Positions 16,501 through 23,858 are shown, counted from the stretch's first letter. The stretch: 25,737 nt of DNA from Yinghuangia elevatio (GCF_040649515.1 NZ_JBEZFP010000133.1:1-25737); one strand, 5' to 3'. The notes: a model not told the origin generated them from the sequence alone. Numbers and translations are program-made.

Positions 16501-16875
16501 CATCAGCCAGCCCATGTCCGGTCGCGTACGCGGCCGGGGAGGCTCGGAGGCGAGCGCGAGGTCGGTCGTGTCGCCCCAGGACGCGAGCGCGACGCCCGCG
16601 AAGAGGCCGTACGGCGTGGGCCGCGTGGACATCCGGATCAGGTAGCGCAGCAGCTTGCGCGCAAGCCTCGCCCGCGCGGCCGCACCGGTCGGCGGGTGGG
16701 CGAGGGCCCGGGCGAGATCGCCGCCGCCCACCTCCAGTGCGCGGCGCACCCAGGGGTCGTCGTACGGCAGATCGTCAGGCGGCGCATCGGCCAGTGCGAG
16801 GTACGCCTCGATCGGTCGCAGCGGCGCGCGCACCATCAGCCAGTCGAGCGGCCGGTACAGGGGGCGGCGGCTCAT
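13543..16875 (-). CDS. Class I lanthipeptide dehydratase LanB
   Basis: An 1110-residue full-length LanB. Residues 1 to about 740 are the lantibiotic dehydratase N-domain, which glutamylates Ser/Thr using Glu-tRNA; the hallmark STRPTPYGLFAGV lies at 83-95. From about 755 (DWLYAKLYHPPRLGDHL, then FLRYHDSSPHLRLRL) it is the SpaB_C elimination domain that releases glutamate to give Dha/Dhb. Both halves in one chain is the NisB arrangement, unlike the split LanBs of thiopeptide loci. Oddities are a GSGSGSG-type linker near residue 887 encoded by repeats and a disordered Pro-rich tail of about 50 residues. ATG 16875 overlaps the lanC stop (ATGA), so the two are coupled. Its substrate must be the Thr/Cys-rich precursor at 18212-18613. 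Confidence 0.95.
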   Translation of the reverse strand: MSRRPLYRPLDWLMVRAPLRPIEAYLALADAPPDDLPYDDPWVRRALEVGGGDLARALAHPPTGAAARARLARKLLRYLIRMSTRPTPYGLFAGVALASWGDTTDLALASEPPRPRTRPDMGWLMSVVAAAEQRPEVRAGLRWYANPAACVHDGRVFLSEAASLDGTEGQPVSLRATAPVLRLLELARTPTPHRKLVDALVAAGAPEAKAVRLMDQLWEHTVLLTDLRPPLTIASPAAHVAERLRRVPAARADADALYGLLSAMADWDRQVAAPATGTQGEQVATRDSSGYAELATGAHALHPADGAQVPLQTDMALPLAGSRVNRAVAMEAAHAAELLMRLSPAPDAPAAIEGYRRAFEAKYGDEQEVPILALLDPVTGLGPPNHGPGGSGAQNEERHHFLRSLALDAIRDGRTVVDLDEAALRKLETWPVSGASAPASLDIAVFVVARSAQALDAGDFQLVVGPNLGGQSAGRNLGRFADLLGPPAEEALRSVADGEAAVRPGRLTAEIVYLPRRTRSANVVIRPMVRDGEIVLGTTPESTRTIPLDELVVGLDDDGRFRVRWPARDLEVVPCTGHMLTTTQAPSAIRLLDDISRDRQPQLGAAPWASVADLPFLPRVQSGRVVLSPAMWTLGSDVRPDTLAAWRKRWLVPRHVYLASGDNRLLLDLADPRQAGQLHAEIDKRPNGGRVFLQEALPGPEHAWLPGPQGRYVSEFVVPVVLDAAHAAPVRPSQRRSRVVRTSSPLPEEVLRPPGSDWLYAKLYHPPRLGDHLVAGPVRDLCRDMTERGWAERWFFLRYHDSSPHLRLRLHGDPRTLSAKVLPELLAWANSLTGEGLCERFAVDTYEREIERYGGPLAMPWAESLFAADSHAVAELLALLRDTGTGSGSGSGVDTDAATEADGKEADSGRLDRTLLAVRSVDELLAGLGFDESARARWCRDRIDRAGRSQQRAVGLRYRRHAADLRRLLADDDWLADRRGGPQALAVLATLRREAAAAAAAFADLRGRGELWQPMDRLAGSFVHMHCNRLLVSGRDEEIQVIGLLQRARAGLLHAPRPAGSQRSDTRTAPEPPGPPAPPAIRRSENPIPSPADDPRLAEGNCVDAAARPL

Positions 16876-18215
16876 GACAGCAGGAAGAGCCGGTCCCAGG
16901 CGGGCGGCACGTCCGCACCCGCCGCGAGCAGCGCCAGCGCGACGCCGGGTGCGCCGCTCAGCAGTCCGGGCTGGTCCACAAGCTGCCCCTCGGGTTCGAT
17001 GTCGCGGAATCCCAGCAGGGAGTCCCGGTCGTACATGCCGAGCAGTTGTCCGGTCAGGTCTTCGGCGGCGCGCGTGAACACCGGGTCCCCGGTGTCCGCG
17101 GCGAACCGCAGCGTGACTTGGAGGAGCCCCGCGACGCCGTGGCACAGGTTCGGCCCGTCGATCGATCGCCTCGGCACCGGACGCCGGTACGTGGCGGCCA
17201 TCGCCTCCACGGCGAGGCCGCGCAACTCGTCGTCCCCCAGCGCCGATCCGGCGAGCCACAGGGCACGCGCCACCCCGGGCGACCCGTAGCACCACGCGTT
17301 GCGCGCCGGCTCCGGCGGCTGCACGGTCCCGGCCTCGTCCGGCAGCGCGACGGCCGAGGGCCAGTTCACGCCCCACTCGTCGTCGGCCCGGTGGTCGGTC
17401 AGCCACCGCGCCACGTGCGCGACCGCCTCCCGCTGCCCAGGGACGACGACGCCCTCGGCCATGGCCAGGGACAGCAGCGCGAGGGGGCCGGGGACGCCGT
17501 GTGCGAGGCCGCAGTTGAGGTTGCCGTTCGGAAAGCTCCACGCCATGACGTTGCCGGGGCCCATGGACTCATACGGCGTATGCCAGTTGGGTACGCCGGC
17601 CTGCTCCCCGCACAAGGCCACCAGAGCGCCGAGGACCTTGCGCAACGTGCTCTGCACCGCGGGATCCTTCTGCCCCAGAAGCAGGTAGGCGCCGGTCCCG
17701 GAGAGGCCGGAGATCACATCGAACGCCCCGACCGAACAGCCTGTCGCGTGCCGCAGATGCTCGGCCCCCCGTTCGGCCTGCGGCAGCAGCCCGCGATCCA
17801 GTTCGGCCAGCAGCCGCCGGTAGCGAGTGCCTTCGCGCGAGAGCATCCGGGCGGCGAACGCGACGCCGCCGAGTCCGCCGAACAGCCCGGGCGGCAGATG
17901 CGGGATCCACTCCGTGGCCCGGGCTCCGGAGGCCAGGCACCGGTGCGCCTCGGCGTCCCACCCGGAGCCCGGGAAGCATGCGTCCAACTGGCCGAACAGC
18001 ACGGCCAGTCCGATGTCGCCCTGGGCCAGATCGTGCGGCGCCCAGCGGATGTACTCCGGGTACTTGCTCTGCTCCAGCGCGGCAGTCGTGGCTGCCTTGG
18101 GGGCCTCTGGATCGCGGAGCCGGTTCGCGACGTCCCGGGCGGCTGCCAAGGCGTCGGCCGCCGTCTCGGCCGACAACGCGCGGACCCAGCCCGCCTGCTG
18201 CGTGGTGGCGGTCAC
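16872..18215 (-). CDS. Lanthionine synthetase LanC
   Basis: A 447-residue LanC-like cyclase. LanC enzymes add Cys thiols to Dha/Dhb to form (methyl)lanthionine rings and bind one catalytic Zn through two Cys and one His. Here those are C309 (NAWCYGSPGV), C358 and H359 (NLCHGVAGLL). The other family motifs are FDVISGLSGTG (165-175) and NCGLAHGVPG (about 234-243). It is therefore probably catalytically competent. GTG 18215 overlaps the lanA stop (GTGA), and the stop overlaps lanB. The order A-C-B differs from the more common B before C. Confidence 0.95.
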   Translation of the reverse strand: MTATTQQAGWVRALSAETAADALAAARDVANRLRDPEAPKAATTAALEQSKYPEYIRWAPHDLAQGDIGLAVLFGQLDACFPGSGWDAEAHRCLASGARATEWIPHLPPGLFGGLGGVAFAARMLSREGTRYRRLLAELDRGLLPQAERGAEHLRHATGCSVGAFDVISGLSGTGAYLLLGQKDPAVQSTLRKVLGALVALCGEQAGVPNWHTPYESMGPGNVMAWSFPNGNLNCGLAHGVPGPLALLSLAMAEGVVVPGQREAVAHVARWLTDHRADDEWGVNWPSAVALPDEAGTVQPPEPARNAWCYGSPGVARALWLAGSALGDDELRGLAVEAMAATYRRPVPRRSIDGPNLCHGVAGLLQVTLRFAADTGDPVFTRAAEDLTGQLLGMYDRDSLLGFRDIEPEGQLVDQPGLLSGAPGVALALLAAGADVPPAWDRLFLLS

Positions 18216-18613
18216 GTGTGGTCCTCGGTCTCGTCCTCGTCCGGAGCGGCGCAGGCCTGGGTGTCGTCGCACTTCTTCGACACCGTGCCGCACACCGGCC
18301 CGCCGCACGTGCCGCAGTTGGTCTCGCAACTGCAGGTCCCATAGCAGGTGTAGCCGCACGAAGGCTGGCAGGTGTTCTGGTTGCACTTGGTCTGGCACGT
18401 CTGGCATGTGTTCGGACACGTCTGCGCGCACGTGTTGCAAGTGTTCTGGTTGCACTCCGTGTTGCGCGTGCAGTAGCTGGGACACGTATTGCACGTCACG
18501 CACGTGGTGCTGCACGTCGCGCCCTGCGTGCCCCCGATGGTCATGCCCCACGCGCCGCCGTCGGGGGTCTTACCTCCGAGGCGGATGTCCAGGTCGAATT
18601 CGTCGTCGGTCAT
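18212..18613 (-). CDS. Cys-rich class I lanthipeptide precursor LanA
   Basis: A 133-residue precursor. Residues 6-9 are FDLD, the leader box recognised by LanB (F-N/D-L-D), in an acidic leader. From residue 34 to 121 there are 22 Cys, spaced mostly 3-5 apart, with about 25 Ser/Thr, nearly all Thr. The ladder reads TC-x-TC or TC-x-x-TC. CNQNTC occurs at residues 54 and 77, evidence of an internal 23-residue duplication. The last 12 residues are acidic with no Cys. Where leader ends and core begins is uncertain; GG at 27-28 precedes Thr29. ATG 18613 has AGGAG 8 nt upstream. The stop overlaps lanC (GTGA). Its length and Cys count far exceed typical lanthipeptides such as nisin (5 rings). FxLD/FDLD-type precursor families exist in actinomycetes, and this may be an extreme member. 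Confidence 0.93.
   Translation of the reverse strand: MTDDEFDLDIRLGGKTPDGGAWGMTIGGTQGATCSTTCVTCNTCPSYCTRNTECNQNTCNTCAQTCPNTCQTCQTKCNQNTCQPSCGYTCYGTCSCETNCGTCGGPVCGTVSKKCDDTQACAAPDEDETEDHT
18372..18456 (-). repeat. 16-bp direct repeat inside lanA
   Basis: GTGTTCTGGTTGCACT occurs at 18372-18387 and again at 18441-18456, exactly 69 bp (23 codons) apart. It encodes the repeated CNQNT(C) segment. This is direct DNA evidence that the core grew by internal duplication. Confidence 0.85.
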
Positions 18614-19115
18614 TGCGGTCACTCCTCGGCACGGGCACACGGCTCGCGCCGCGGAGACGCGGGCGACGCCGCGCCCGGATTCGGTGAGGCAGAAAGGGCA
18701 GGCAGGCGGGAAGGCAGGCAGGGAGGAAGCACGCGGGATGAAAACCCAGGAGGCGGAAGAGGCACAGGGAGACAAGCAGAGGGAGACAAGCAGAGGGAGA
18801 CAAGCGGAGCGAGACGCCGCAACCACGCTGCGGCGTCCGCGAGTTGAGGGGCTCGGCGGAAGGTTCCGCTTGCCATCCTGATGGTTGGATCGCGCGCCCG
18901 ACAAGACCATTCACCCGTACGGCCGAACCCACCGCCGAACGCCACCCCTGAGCCCTGCCGCCGACCCCAGTCACCGATCCGCCGCCCGGGCCGCACTGCC
19001 CCAGCCCCAAAGGGAGTTCGCCGCCCCGCACGCAGGGACATCGAGTTCGCCGTGGGCACCTCGTTGGCGCCCTACCGACACATGAACCCGGCGAGCCGTC
19101 GGGGAGACTGGTTGC
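18614..19115. other. Divergent intergenic region between lanA and mug
   Basis: Five hundred bases that must hold the lan promoter (minus strand) and the mug promoter (plus). I see no confident -35/-10 pair for lanA. It contains GGCAGGCGGGAA/GGCAGGCAGGGA repeats near 18700-18730, the three-copy 14-bp repeat at 18767-18808, and a CCATC-CT-GATGG inverted repeat at 18873-18884. No gene is supported here; open frames through it are by-products of the repeats. Confidence 0.5.
18767..18808. repeat. Three-copy 14-bp repeat upstream of lanA
   Basis: GGGAGACAAGCAGA occurs at 18767-18780 and 18781-18794, and with one mismatch (GGGAGACAAGCGGA) at 18795-18808. It lies 154-195 nt upstream of the lanA start. 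On the lanA strand it reads as a pyrimidine-rich CUUGUCUCCC repeat, so it would be either a promoter-region repeat or part of a long leader RNA. Confidence 0.85.
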
Positions 19116-19691
19116 GTGACCAAGCGCTATACCCGCGAAGAACTCGCCGCCACCGCCGGGCGGACCATCCCGGACGTCATCGGCCCAGGCCTCGACGTGT
19201 TGTTCTGCGGAATCAACCCCGGCCTGATGTCGGCGGCGACAGGGCACCACTTCGCCCGGCCCGGCAACCGCTTCTGGCCCGCGTTGCACCGGTCGGGCTT
19301 CACACCGCGGCTGTTGCGGCCGGACGAGCAGGACGAGCTTCTCGGCCTGGGGCTGGGCATCACCAACGTGGTCGAGCGGGCGACCGCCGGCGCGGCCGAG
19401 CTGACCGCCGACGAGTACCGCACGGGAGGGAAGGCCCTGCGCGCGAAGGTCGAGCAGTACCGGCCGCGTTGGCTGGCGGTGGTCGGGATCGGCGCGTACC
19501 GCGTTGCGTTCGGAGACCCCAAGGCCGCGCTGGGGCGCCAGGACACGACGCTGGGGAACACAGGCGTGTGGGTGCTCCCCAACCCGAGCGGCCTCAACGC
19601 CCATTTCACGGTGGACACCCTGGCCGACGAGTTCGCCCGCCTGCGGGTGGTCGCCCACAACAGCGACGAGGGATCGGAACTCTCCGGCTGA
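19116..19691 (+). CDS. Mismatch-specific uracil/thymine DNA glycosylase (Mug)
   Basis: A 191-residue protein with the two Mug family signatures: GINPG at 32-36 (the Asn is the catalytic residue in E. coli Mug) and NPSGLNAH at 156-163. NRFWPALHRSGFTP is a further conserved block. The family removes uracil, and sometimes thymine or ethenocytosine, opposite guanine in double-stranded DNA. GTG 19116 has GGGGAG 8 nt upstream. It starts a + strand run and is divergent from lanA. Confidence 0.92.
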   Translation: MTKRYTREELAATAGRTIPDVIGPGLDVLFCGINPGLMSAATGHHFARPGNRFWPALHRSGFTPRLLRPDEQDELLGLGLGITNVVERATAGAAELTADEYRTGGKALRAKVEQYRPRWLAVVGIGAYRVAFGDPKAALGRQDTTLGNTGVWVLPNPSGLNAHFTVDTLADEFARLRVVAHNSDEGSELSG

Positions 19692-19909
19692 CCCGGCCAT
19701 GACGGCGATTGCCGCTCGTGCCTCGCCGACCTCTGCGCGGCGGGGGAGGTTCCTCGGCCGTGGCGTGGGGCTGGGTGGGTGAAAGCGTCAGCGCGGCGGC
19801 GGCGAACCGCAGCTTCCGGGACATATCGGGTTCCACGATGGCGGGTGAGCCCGCATCGGCGTCGACGTCCGGTAGCGGGCGCATCGAAGCCGAAACCGAG
19901 GAGCCCGAC

Positions 19910-20194
19910 GTGCTGGAGCGCACTCGCCGCAAGGACACGACCCGTGTCACGTTCATCCTCCCGCCCGACCCGGCATGCCCGGCGGTGAGCGTGGTCGGCG
20001 ACTTCAACGACTGGACACCCGGCGCCCACGAACTCCTCGTACGCACGGACGGCACCCGCGCGGTGACCGTGGCCGTGCCCGCGAACGAGCGGCTGCATTT
20101 CCGGTACCTCGCGCACGGTGGCCACTGGTTCGACGAGGCGGACGCCGACGGTCACGACGGACGCAACAGCTACCTGGAGCCCGCCCGGGCATGA
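19910..20194 (+). CDS. Isoamylase early-set (CBM48-like) domain protein
   Basis: A protein of about 94 residues forming a single immunoglobulin-like isoamylase N-terminal/CBM48 domain: RVTFILPPDP, then VVGDFNDWTPGAHEL, a middle VTVAVPANERLHFRYL strand pair, and NSYLEPA at the end. Stand-alone proteins of this size are known in actinomycetes and are thought to bind glycogen or act as small glycan-sensing modules. I chose GTG 19910 (GAGGAG 6 nt upstream) because it gives the usual family length. ATG 19838 or an earlier GTG would add a Ser/Ala-rich N-terminal extension. No glycogen gene lies beside it. Confidence 0.8.
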   Translation: MLERTRRKDTTRVTFILPPDPACPAVSVVGDFNDWTPGAHELLVRTDGTRAVTVAVPANERLHFRYLAHGGHWFDEADADGHDGRNSYLEPARA

Positions 20195-20237
20195 CCCGCG
20201 AGAACTCCGGCTGTCGTACCGCCGGCGGGGAGCTGTG

Positions 20238-21320
20238 ATGCGGGGCGTCCGGGACGTGCCGGACCGTTTCGGCGCGGTGCTGCCGCCGTGGAAGCAGACC
20301 AAGTCGGTGCTCGTGATCCTCGCACCGATCCTGGGTGCGGCGGCCGCGGCGTACGCGGTTGCCGGGACACTCCCGGCGGTCGCCCTGCTGTTCGCGGTGA
20401 TCGTGTCCGTGACCGCGGTGCCCGCCCTGCCGCTGTGGCCGGACTGCGTCGTGCTGGCCGCGGCGACGGTCGCGGCCACGGTGGGCGGACTGCTCGCCGC
20501 CGGGCACACGGGCTGGTCGGTGGCCGTCGTCTCGGCCGCGGGGCTGTGCCTGTACGTCGCGAACCGCCGTACCGCGGGCGCCGCCTCCTACCTGCCGATG
20601 GCCGCGTTCGTGCAGGCGGGCAGCGGCGGCGCCGCGTCCGACAAGCCACTGCTCGCGGTGGGCCTGGCCGCGGCGGCGGGGGTGGCGTTCGCGGTGCTGA
20701 TGATCAAACCGGCCAAGCTGCACCTGCCCCGGTCGCCCGTGGACCGGCGCACCGCGCTGCGGCACAGCCTGCTGATGGCCGCGTGCTGCGCGGTGGCCAC
20801 CTGGGTGTCCTTCGGGTTCCACCTCATCCACGGGATGTGGGTGATGCTGACGCTGTGCGTCGTGTTCGTGCCGACGCCGGGGCAGGGGCCGCGTAAGGCG
20901 GTGGACCGGGTGGTGGCCACGGTCGCGGGCGGGGTGGCGTCGTTCGTCCTGCTGGTCACGGTGCCGAAACAGGTCACGCTGCTGGTTGCGGTGGTGTGCA
21001 TCGTGTTCAGCGTCGCGTGGTCCCTGAAGGGGCTTGCGGTGTACCGCAAGACGGTGTTCTGGACCACGCCCGGCGCGCTGCTCATGGGCGGCGCGGCGAC
21101 CCCGGGCGACCTGGTCCTGAACCGGGTCGTCATCACGATCGTGGTCGCGGCGGTGGCGGGGACGCTGGCCTCGGTGTTCCTCGTACAGCCGCCGGCCGCC
21201 GAACCCGCGGCCGATCCCCAGGCCGATCCCGAGGCCGAGTCCGGGACCGAATCCGAGTCCGCGCCCCTCCGCCGGACGGGACGGTCAAATCGCACGGGTC
21301 ACTCCGGGCTCACCGGGTAG
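20238..21320 (+). CDS. FUSC-family integral membrane protein
   Basis: A 360-residue polytopic membrane protein with about ten hydrophobic helices in two blocks (about residues 20-155 and 185-310), joined by a basic cytoplasmic segment with LHLPRSPVDRRTALRH. HLIHGMWVMLTLCVVFVPTPG is typical of the fusaric-acid-resistance/aromatic-acid exporter-like (FUSC) fold. The C-terminal 45 residues are an acidic, repeat-like tail (Pro/Ala/Glu/Asp). ATG 20238 has GGGGAG upstream. Function is probably efflux or transport, with unknown substrate. Confidence 0.82.
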   Translation: MRGVRDVPDRFGAVLPPWKQTKSVLVILAPILGAAAAAYAVAGTLPAVALLFAVIVSVTAVPALPLWPDCVVLAAATVAATVGGLLAAGHTGWSVAVVSAAGLCLYVANRRTAGAASYLPMAAFVQAGSGGAASDKPLLAVGLAAAAGVAFAVLMIKPAKLHLPRSPVDRRTALRHSLLMAACCAVATWVSFGFHLIHGMWVMLTLCVVFVPTPGQGPRKAVDRVVATVAGGVASFVLLVTVPKQVTLLVAVVCIVFSVAWSLKGLAVYRKTVFWTTPGALLMGGAATPGDLVLNRVVITIVVAAVAGTLASVFLVQPPAAEPAADPQADPEAESGTESESAPLRRTGRSNRTGHSGLTG

Positions 21321-21376
21321 CGGCGCCTCCGCGGGAAGGCCCCGCGCTCGATCCGGCACATGAGGAGGCAGAACCT

Positions 21377-21955
21377 GTGTCGAACTCCGCCATGAACCGC
21401 GCCCAGGCCGCGAGGCTCCACGACGACGATGTGGTGGGCATATTGATGCACCAGCACGCCCGAATCGAGGAACTGTTCGCCGAGGTTAAGCGGCACGGAG
21501 ACCGGACGGCGAAGCAGAATGCGTTCGACGAACTGCGTTGTGTCCTCGCGGTCCACGAGGCCGCGGAGGAAATGGTCGTACGTCCCGCCGCGAAGAAAGT
21601 GGCCGGGTCGCGGGAAACCGATGCCCGAAATCGCGAGGAGAAACAGGCCGCGAAGGTGTTGGCCGAACTGGAGGGCATCGACGTGAACACTTCCGCCTTC
21701 GACGCGAAGTTCGCCGAATTCGAGGCGGCGGTCAAGGCACACGCGGACCGTGAGGAGCGTCAGGAGTTCCCGGCTCTCCATGACGGATATTCCGCGGAGG
21801 AACGCCGCACGATGGGTGTCCGGGTGCGCGCCGCGGAGAAGGTCGCCCCCACTCACCCGCATCCGGGCAGCGCCGGATCGACCGCCGCGCAATGGACCGT
21901 GGGGCCGTTCGCGGGCATGGTCGACCGTGTCAGGGACGGCCTGCGCGGGAGCTGA
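21377..21955 (+). CDS. Hemerythrin HHE domain protein
   Basis: A 192-residue protein with a four-helix hemerythrin cation-binding domain. Candidate iron ligands are in HQHARIEELF, HEAAEEMVV and HADREERQEFPAL. The Glu-rich helices are typical of actinomycete HHE proteins tied to redox or oxygen sensing. The C-terminal 40 residues carry HPHPGSAGSTAAQW, a tail with no assigned role. GTG 21377 has GAGGAGG at 8 nt; later ATGs are less supported. It sits 57 nt after the FUSC gene. The following gap, 21956-22238, is 283 nt with no supported gene. Confidence 0.88.
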   Translation: MSNSAMNRAQAARLHDDDVVGILMHQHARIEELFAEVKRHGDRTAKQNAFDELRCVLAVHEAAEEMVVRPAAKKVAGSRETDARNREEKQAAKVLAELEGIDVNTSAFDAKFAEFEAAVKAHADREERQEFPALHDGYSAEERRTMGVRVRAAEKVAPTHPHPGSAGSTAAQWTVGPFAGMVDRVRDGLRGS

Positions 21956-22238
21956 GGGAGCTGAACCGGACGGCGAATCGACGGTGCGGAGCCAGGATTT
22001 CCCGGTGCGTCGACCGACGTGTTGGTTGTCGCGCCGGGCAACTCCTCTGCCGGGAAAGGGCGCAGTGCCCTGGGTGACGTGGTCGCCGGAGGCCCGGGAG
22101 GTGTGCCGGCTCGTTTCCGGCCATCCTTCCCGGCGCGTCGCCGGGTACGGACGAACCGTCCGGTGTGGAGTTGGTGGCAGCGGGCAGTAGCGGCCAAAGG
22201 TCGTACGCCGGTGCCCGCCGAGGTGCTCGGGAGAACGC

Positions 22239-22550
22239 ATGGATGAGGGCTGCGTGCACGGTTCCCTTTGCCGTGACTGTCGCACGGACGGGCCGTCCGC
22301 ATCGGCCGCGGTTCCCGCCGGACTCGGCGGGAACCGCGCGGTGTTGATGGAGATGGCGGTGGACGCGGCGATCCGCACCTGCGGCGGGTGGCCGGTGCCG
22401 GCCGCGGACCCGTTCGCGGTGCTGCAGCGGGCGTTCGCCCTGGGGGTGACCGACGCGCTGTACGACGAGGCGTTGGAGGCACTGCAGGCCCGGCTGGTGA
22501 TCCGCGGATTCCCGCGCTACATCCCGCCCTTGCGGTGGACCGCTCCCTGA
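22239..22550 (+). CDS. Small protein of unknown function
   Basis: A 103-residue protein I do not recognise. The second half (about 36-100) is helical with a clear G/C-rich third codon position: ADPFAVLQRAFALGVTDALY, then ALEALQARLVI. This resembles the packing of ANTAR-like or helical adapter domains, but key residues of those families are not evident. The first 30 residues hold three Cys (GCVHGSLCRDC). ATG 22239 has GGGAG 7 nt upstream. It converges with the Rpf-like gene. Confidence 0.55.
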   Translation: MDEGCVHGSLCRDCRTDGPSASAAVPAGLGGNRAVLMEMAVDAAIRTCGGWPVPAADPFAVLQRAFALGVTDALYDEALEALQARLVIRGFPRYIPPLRWTAP

Positions 22551-22606
22551 GGGCGGACGCTGCGGCGCCGGACGGGCCGCGTACGAACGGCTTGTGCGCG
22601 TAACGC

Positions 22607-22990
22607 TCAGCGCAGACCCGCGCGCCGGCCGCAGACCGGCCACGCGCCGGGTCCCTGGCTGGCGAGCACCTTCTCGGCGATGCGGATCTGCTCCGACTTC
22701 GAGGCGTGGTGCGGCATGCCCTTGCCGCCGTGTGCCCGCCACGTGCTCAGCTTGAATTGCAGGCCGCCGTAGTAGCCGTTACCGGTGTTGATCGACCAGT
22801 TGCCGCCACTTTCACACTTGGCGACTTTGTCCCACGTGGCGACGCTCACGGCCTCGGCCGAGCCGGCCGTGGTGACGCCGACCGTGACGAGTACGAGAAC
22901 GGTGGTGAGAACGACGTCGGCGCCGCGGGCGCACCGGGAACGGCCGGTCGTTGTACGAGCGTTGCTGCCGAGAACACGACGGAGAGACAT
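22607..22990 (-). CDS. Secreted Rpf-like transglycosylase
   Basis: A 127-residue protein. The N-terminus has basic residues and a hydrophobic helix (VLTTVLVLVTVGVTTAGSAEA), a signal peptide ending near the AEA-V junction. The mature part is a single resuscitation-promoting-factor domain: WDKVAKCESGGNW with the catalytic Glu, YYGGLQFKLSTWRAHGG, and SEQIRIAEKVLASQGPGAWP. Rpf domains cleave peptidoglycan and support spore germination and regrowth in actinomycetes. ATG 22990 has GGAAGGA upstream. No LysM or other cell-wall anchor follows, so it is the short form. The 868-nt region upstream is its likely leader. Confidence 0.92.
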   Translation of the reverse strand: MSLRRVLGSNARTTTGRSRCARGADVVLTTVLVLVTVGVTTAGSAEAVSVATWDKVAKCESGGNWSINTGNGYYGGLQFKLSTWRAHGGKGMPHHASKSEQIRIAEKVLASQGPGAWPVCGRRAGLR

Positions 22991-23858
22991 GCGCAGTCCT
23001 TCCGGAATTCCCGCGGGGCGATGCGGCGGCACGAGCCCGAAGGCATTGCCGCGTCGGGCGCCGGGACGTCATCTGCTTTGCGATGTCCGGGCATTCGCTG
23101 GGTCCGCGGCCTCATGAGGCGCGGATCCCGACCCGATGAATCGGACCGGGAACCCTCGGGGTGCGATTTGCACATGCCCATGACCAAAGCAAATCAACGG
23201 CGGTGATATCAACCGTCTTCGGGATTCACGCAGGTCAACGCATTTGTTTCCGGGCGTGTCCCGGGGATTTGCGCAATCCGGCCAACTGGCGTGTCGGGCA
23301 GGCGATCCGGGCCCGGCTGCTTCCGAAAGATTTCGATCACCGGCGCGTCGATCCTGCGGAATGCGCAGCGAAAGGCGCACGATGGCCGGCGTGGTTCGAC
23401 AGCCGGGAAGGCGGTGCGCGGTGTGTTGTGTCGGTCGAAACGAATCGACCGCAAAAATGATGCGGAGTTTTTCCGGCCCCGGGCCCGCCTCATTGGTCCG
23501 CGTAACTCGGCATTGGTGTGACAAGTGATCGGGTGTGCGCGGGAATCCGCGCCGGAGGCGCATCCCGTCGACTCCTCGTCCGGTCACCTCGATGAACACC
23601 TCGATGAACACCTCGGGTACGCGCCCCGTCCCCGGACGGCGCGCGACGCCGACGCGGACGCCGACGCCGGGGGCCGCCCGGGGGCTCGCGGGCCTGGCGG
23701 CCGACCGGGTGGCCTTGTGCCCGGCGGGCGGCGCGTCTCCGCCATGGGAAGCCGCGTGGCTGGTGTGCTGGGGCCTGCCTGCGGTGATCCGGTCGCCGCG
23801 CCGTGCTGCCGCGGCGACCGGACCGCAGGACCGGTTCCGGCGTTGTGCGAAACCGTCG
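22991..23858. other. 868-nt gap upstream of the Rpf-like gene
   Basis: No gene is supported here. Open frames have mixed third-position composition. The part 23161-23530 is A/T-richer than the rest of the window and dense in inverted repeats: GATTTGC/GCAAATC (23165-23171 and 23189-23195), CCGGG/CCCGG (23250-23264), GGATT/AATCC (23264-23278), and AAAAA/TTTTT (about 23453-23472). CACCTCGATGAA is repeated at 23585-23608. It may contain the Rpf promoter and a structured leader. A c-di-AMP (ydaO) riboswitch, known for some actinomycete rpf genes, is not evident. Confidence 0.5.

Noticed and set aside
16875..17541. N-terminal extension of lanB
   Set aside because: The extension overlaps lanC out of frame, while the ATG at 16875 overlaps the lanC stop and begins the LanB family sequence.
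18212..18613. Metallothionein-like interpretation of the Cys-rich peptide
   Set aside because: The FDLD leader box, the Thr pairing with nearly every Cys and the coupled lanC/lanB genes favour thioether chemistry; metal binding stays only as a fallback.
18212..18910. Longer version of lanA beginning near 18910
   Set aside because: The added 99 residues only translate the upstream tandem repeats; the ATG at 18613 has a proper ribosome site and gives the leader with FDLD near the N-terminus.
22991..23300. c-di-AMP (ydaO) riboswitch ahead of the Rpf-like gene
   Set aside because: The conserved core segments expected of that RNA were not found on the minus strand; only unrelated inverted repeats are present.
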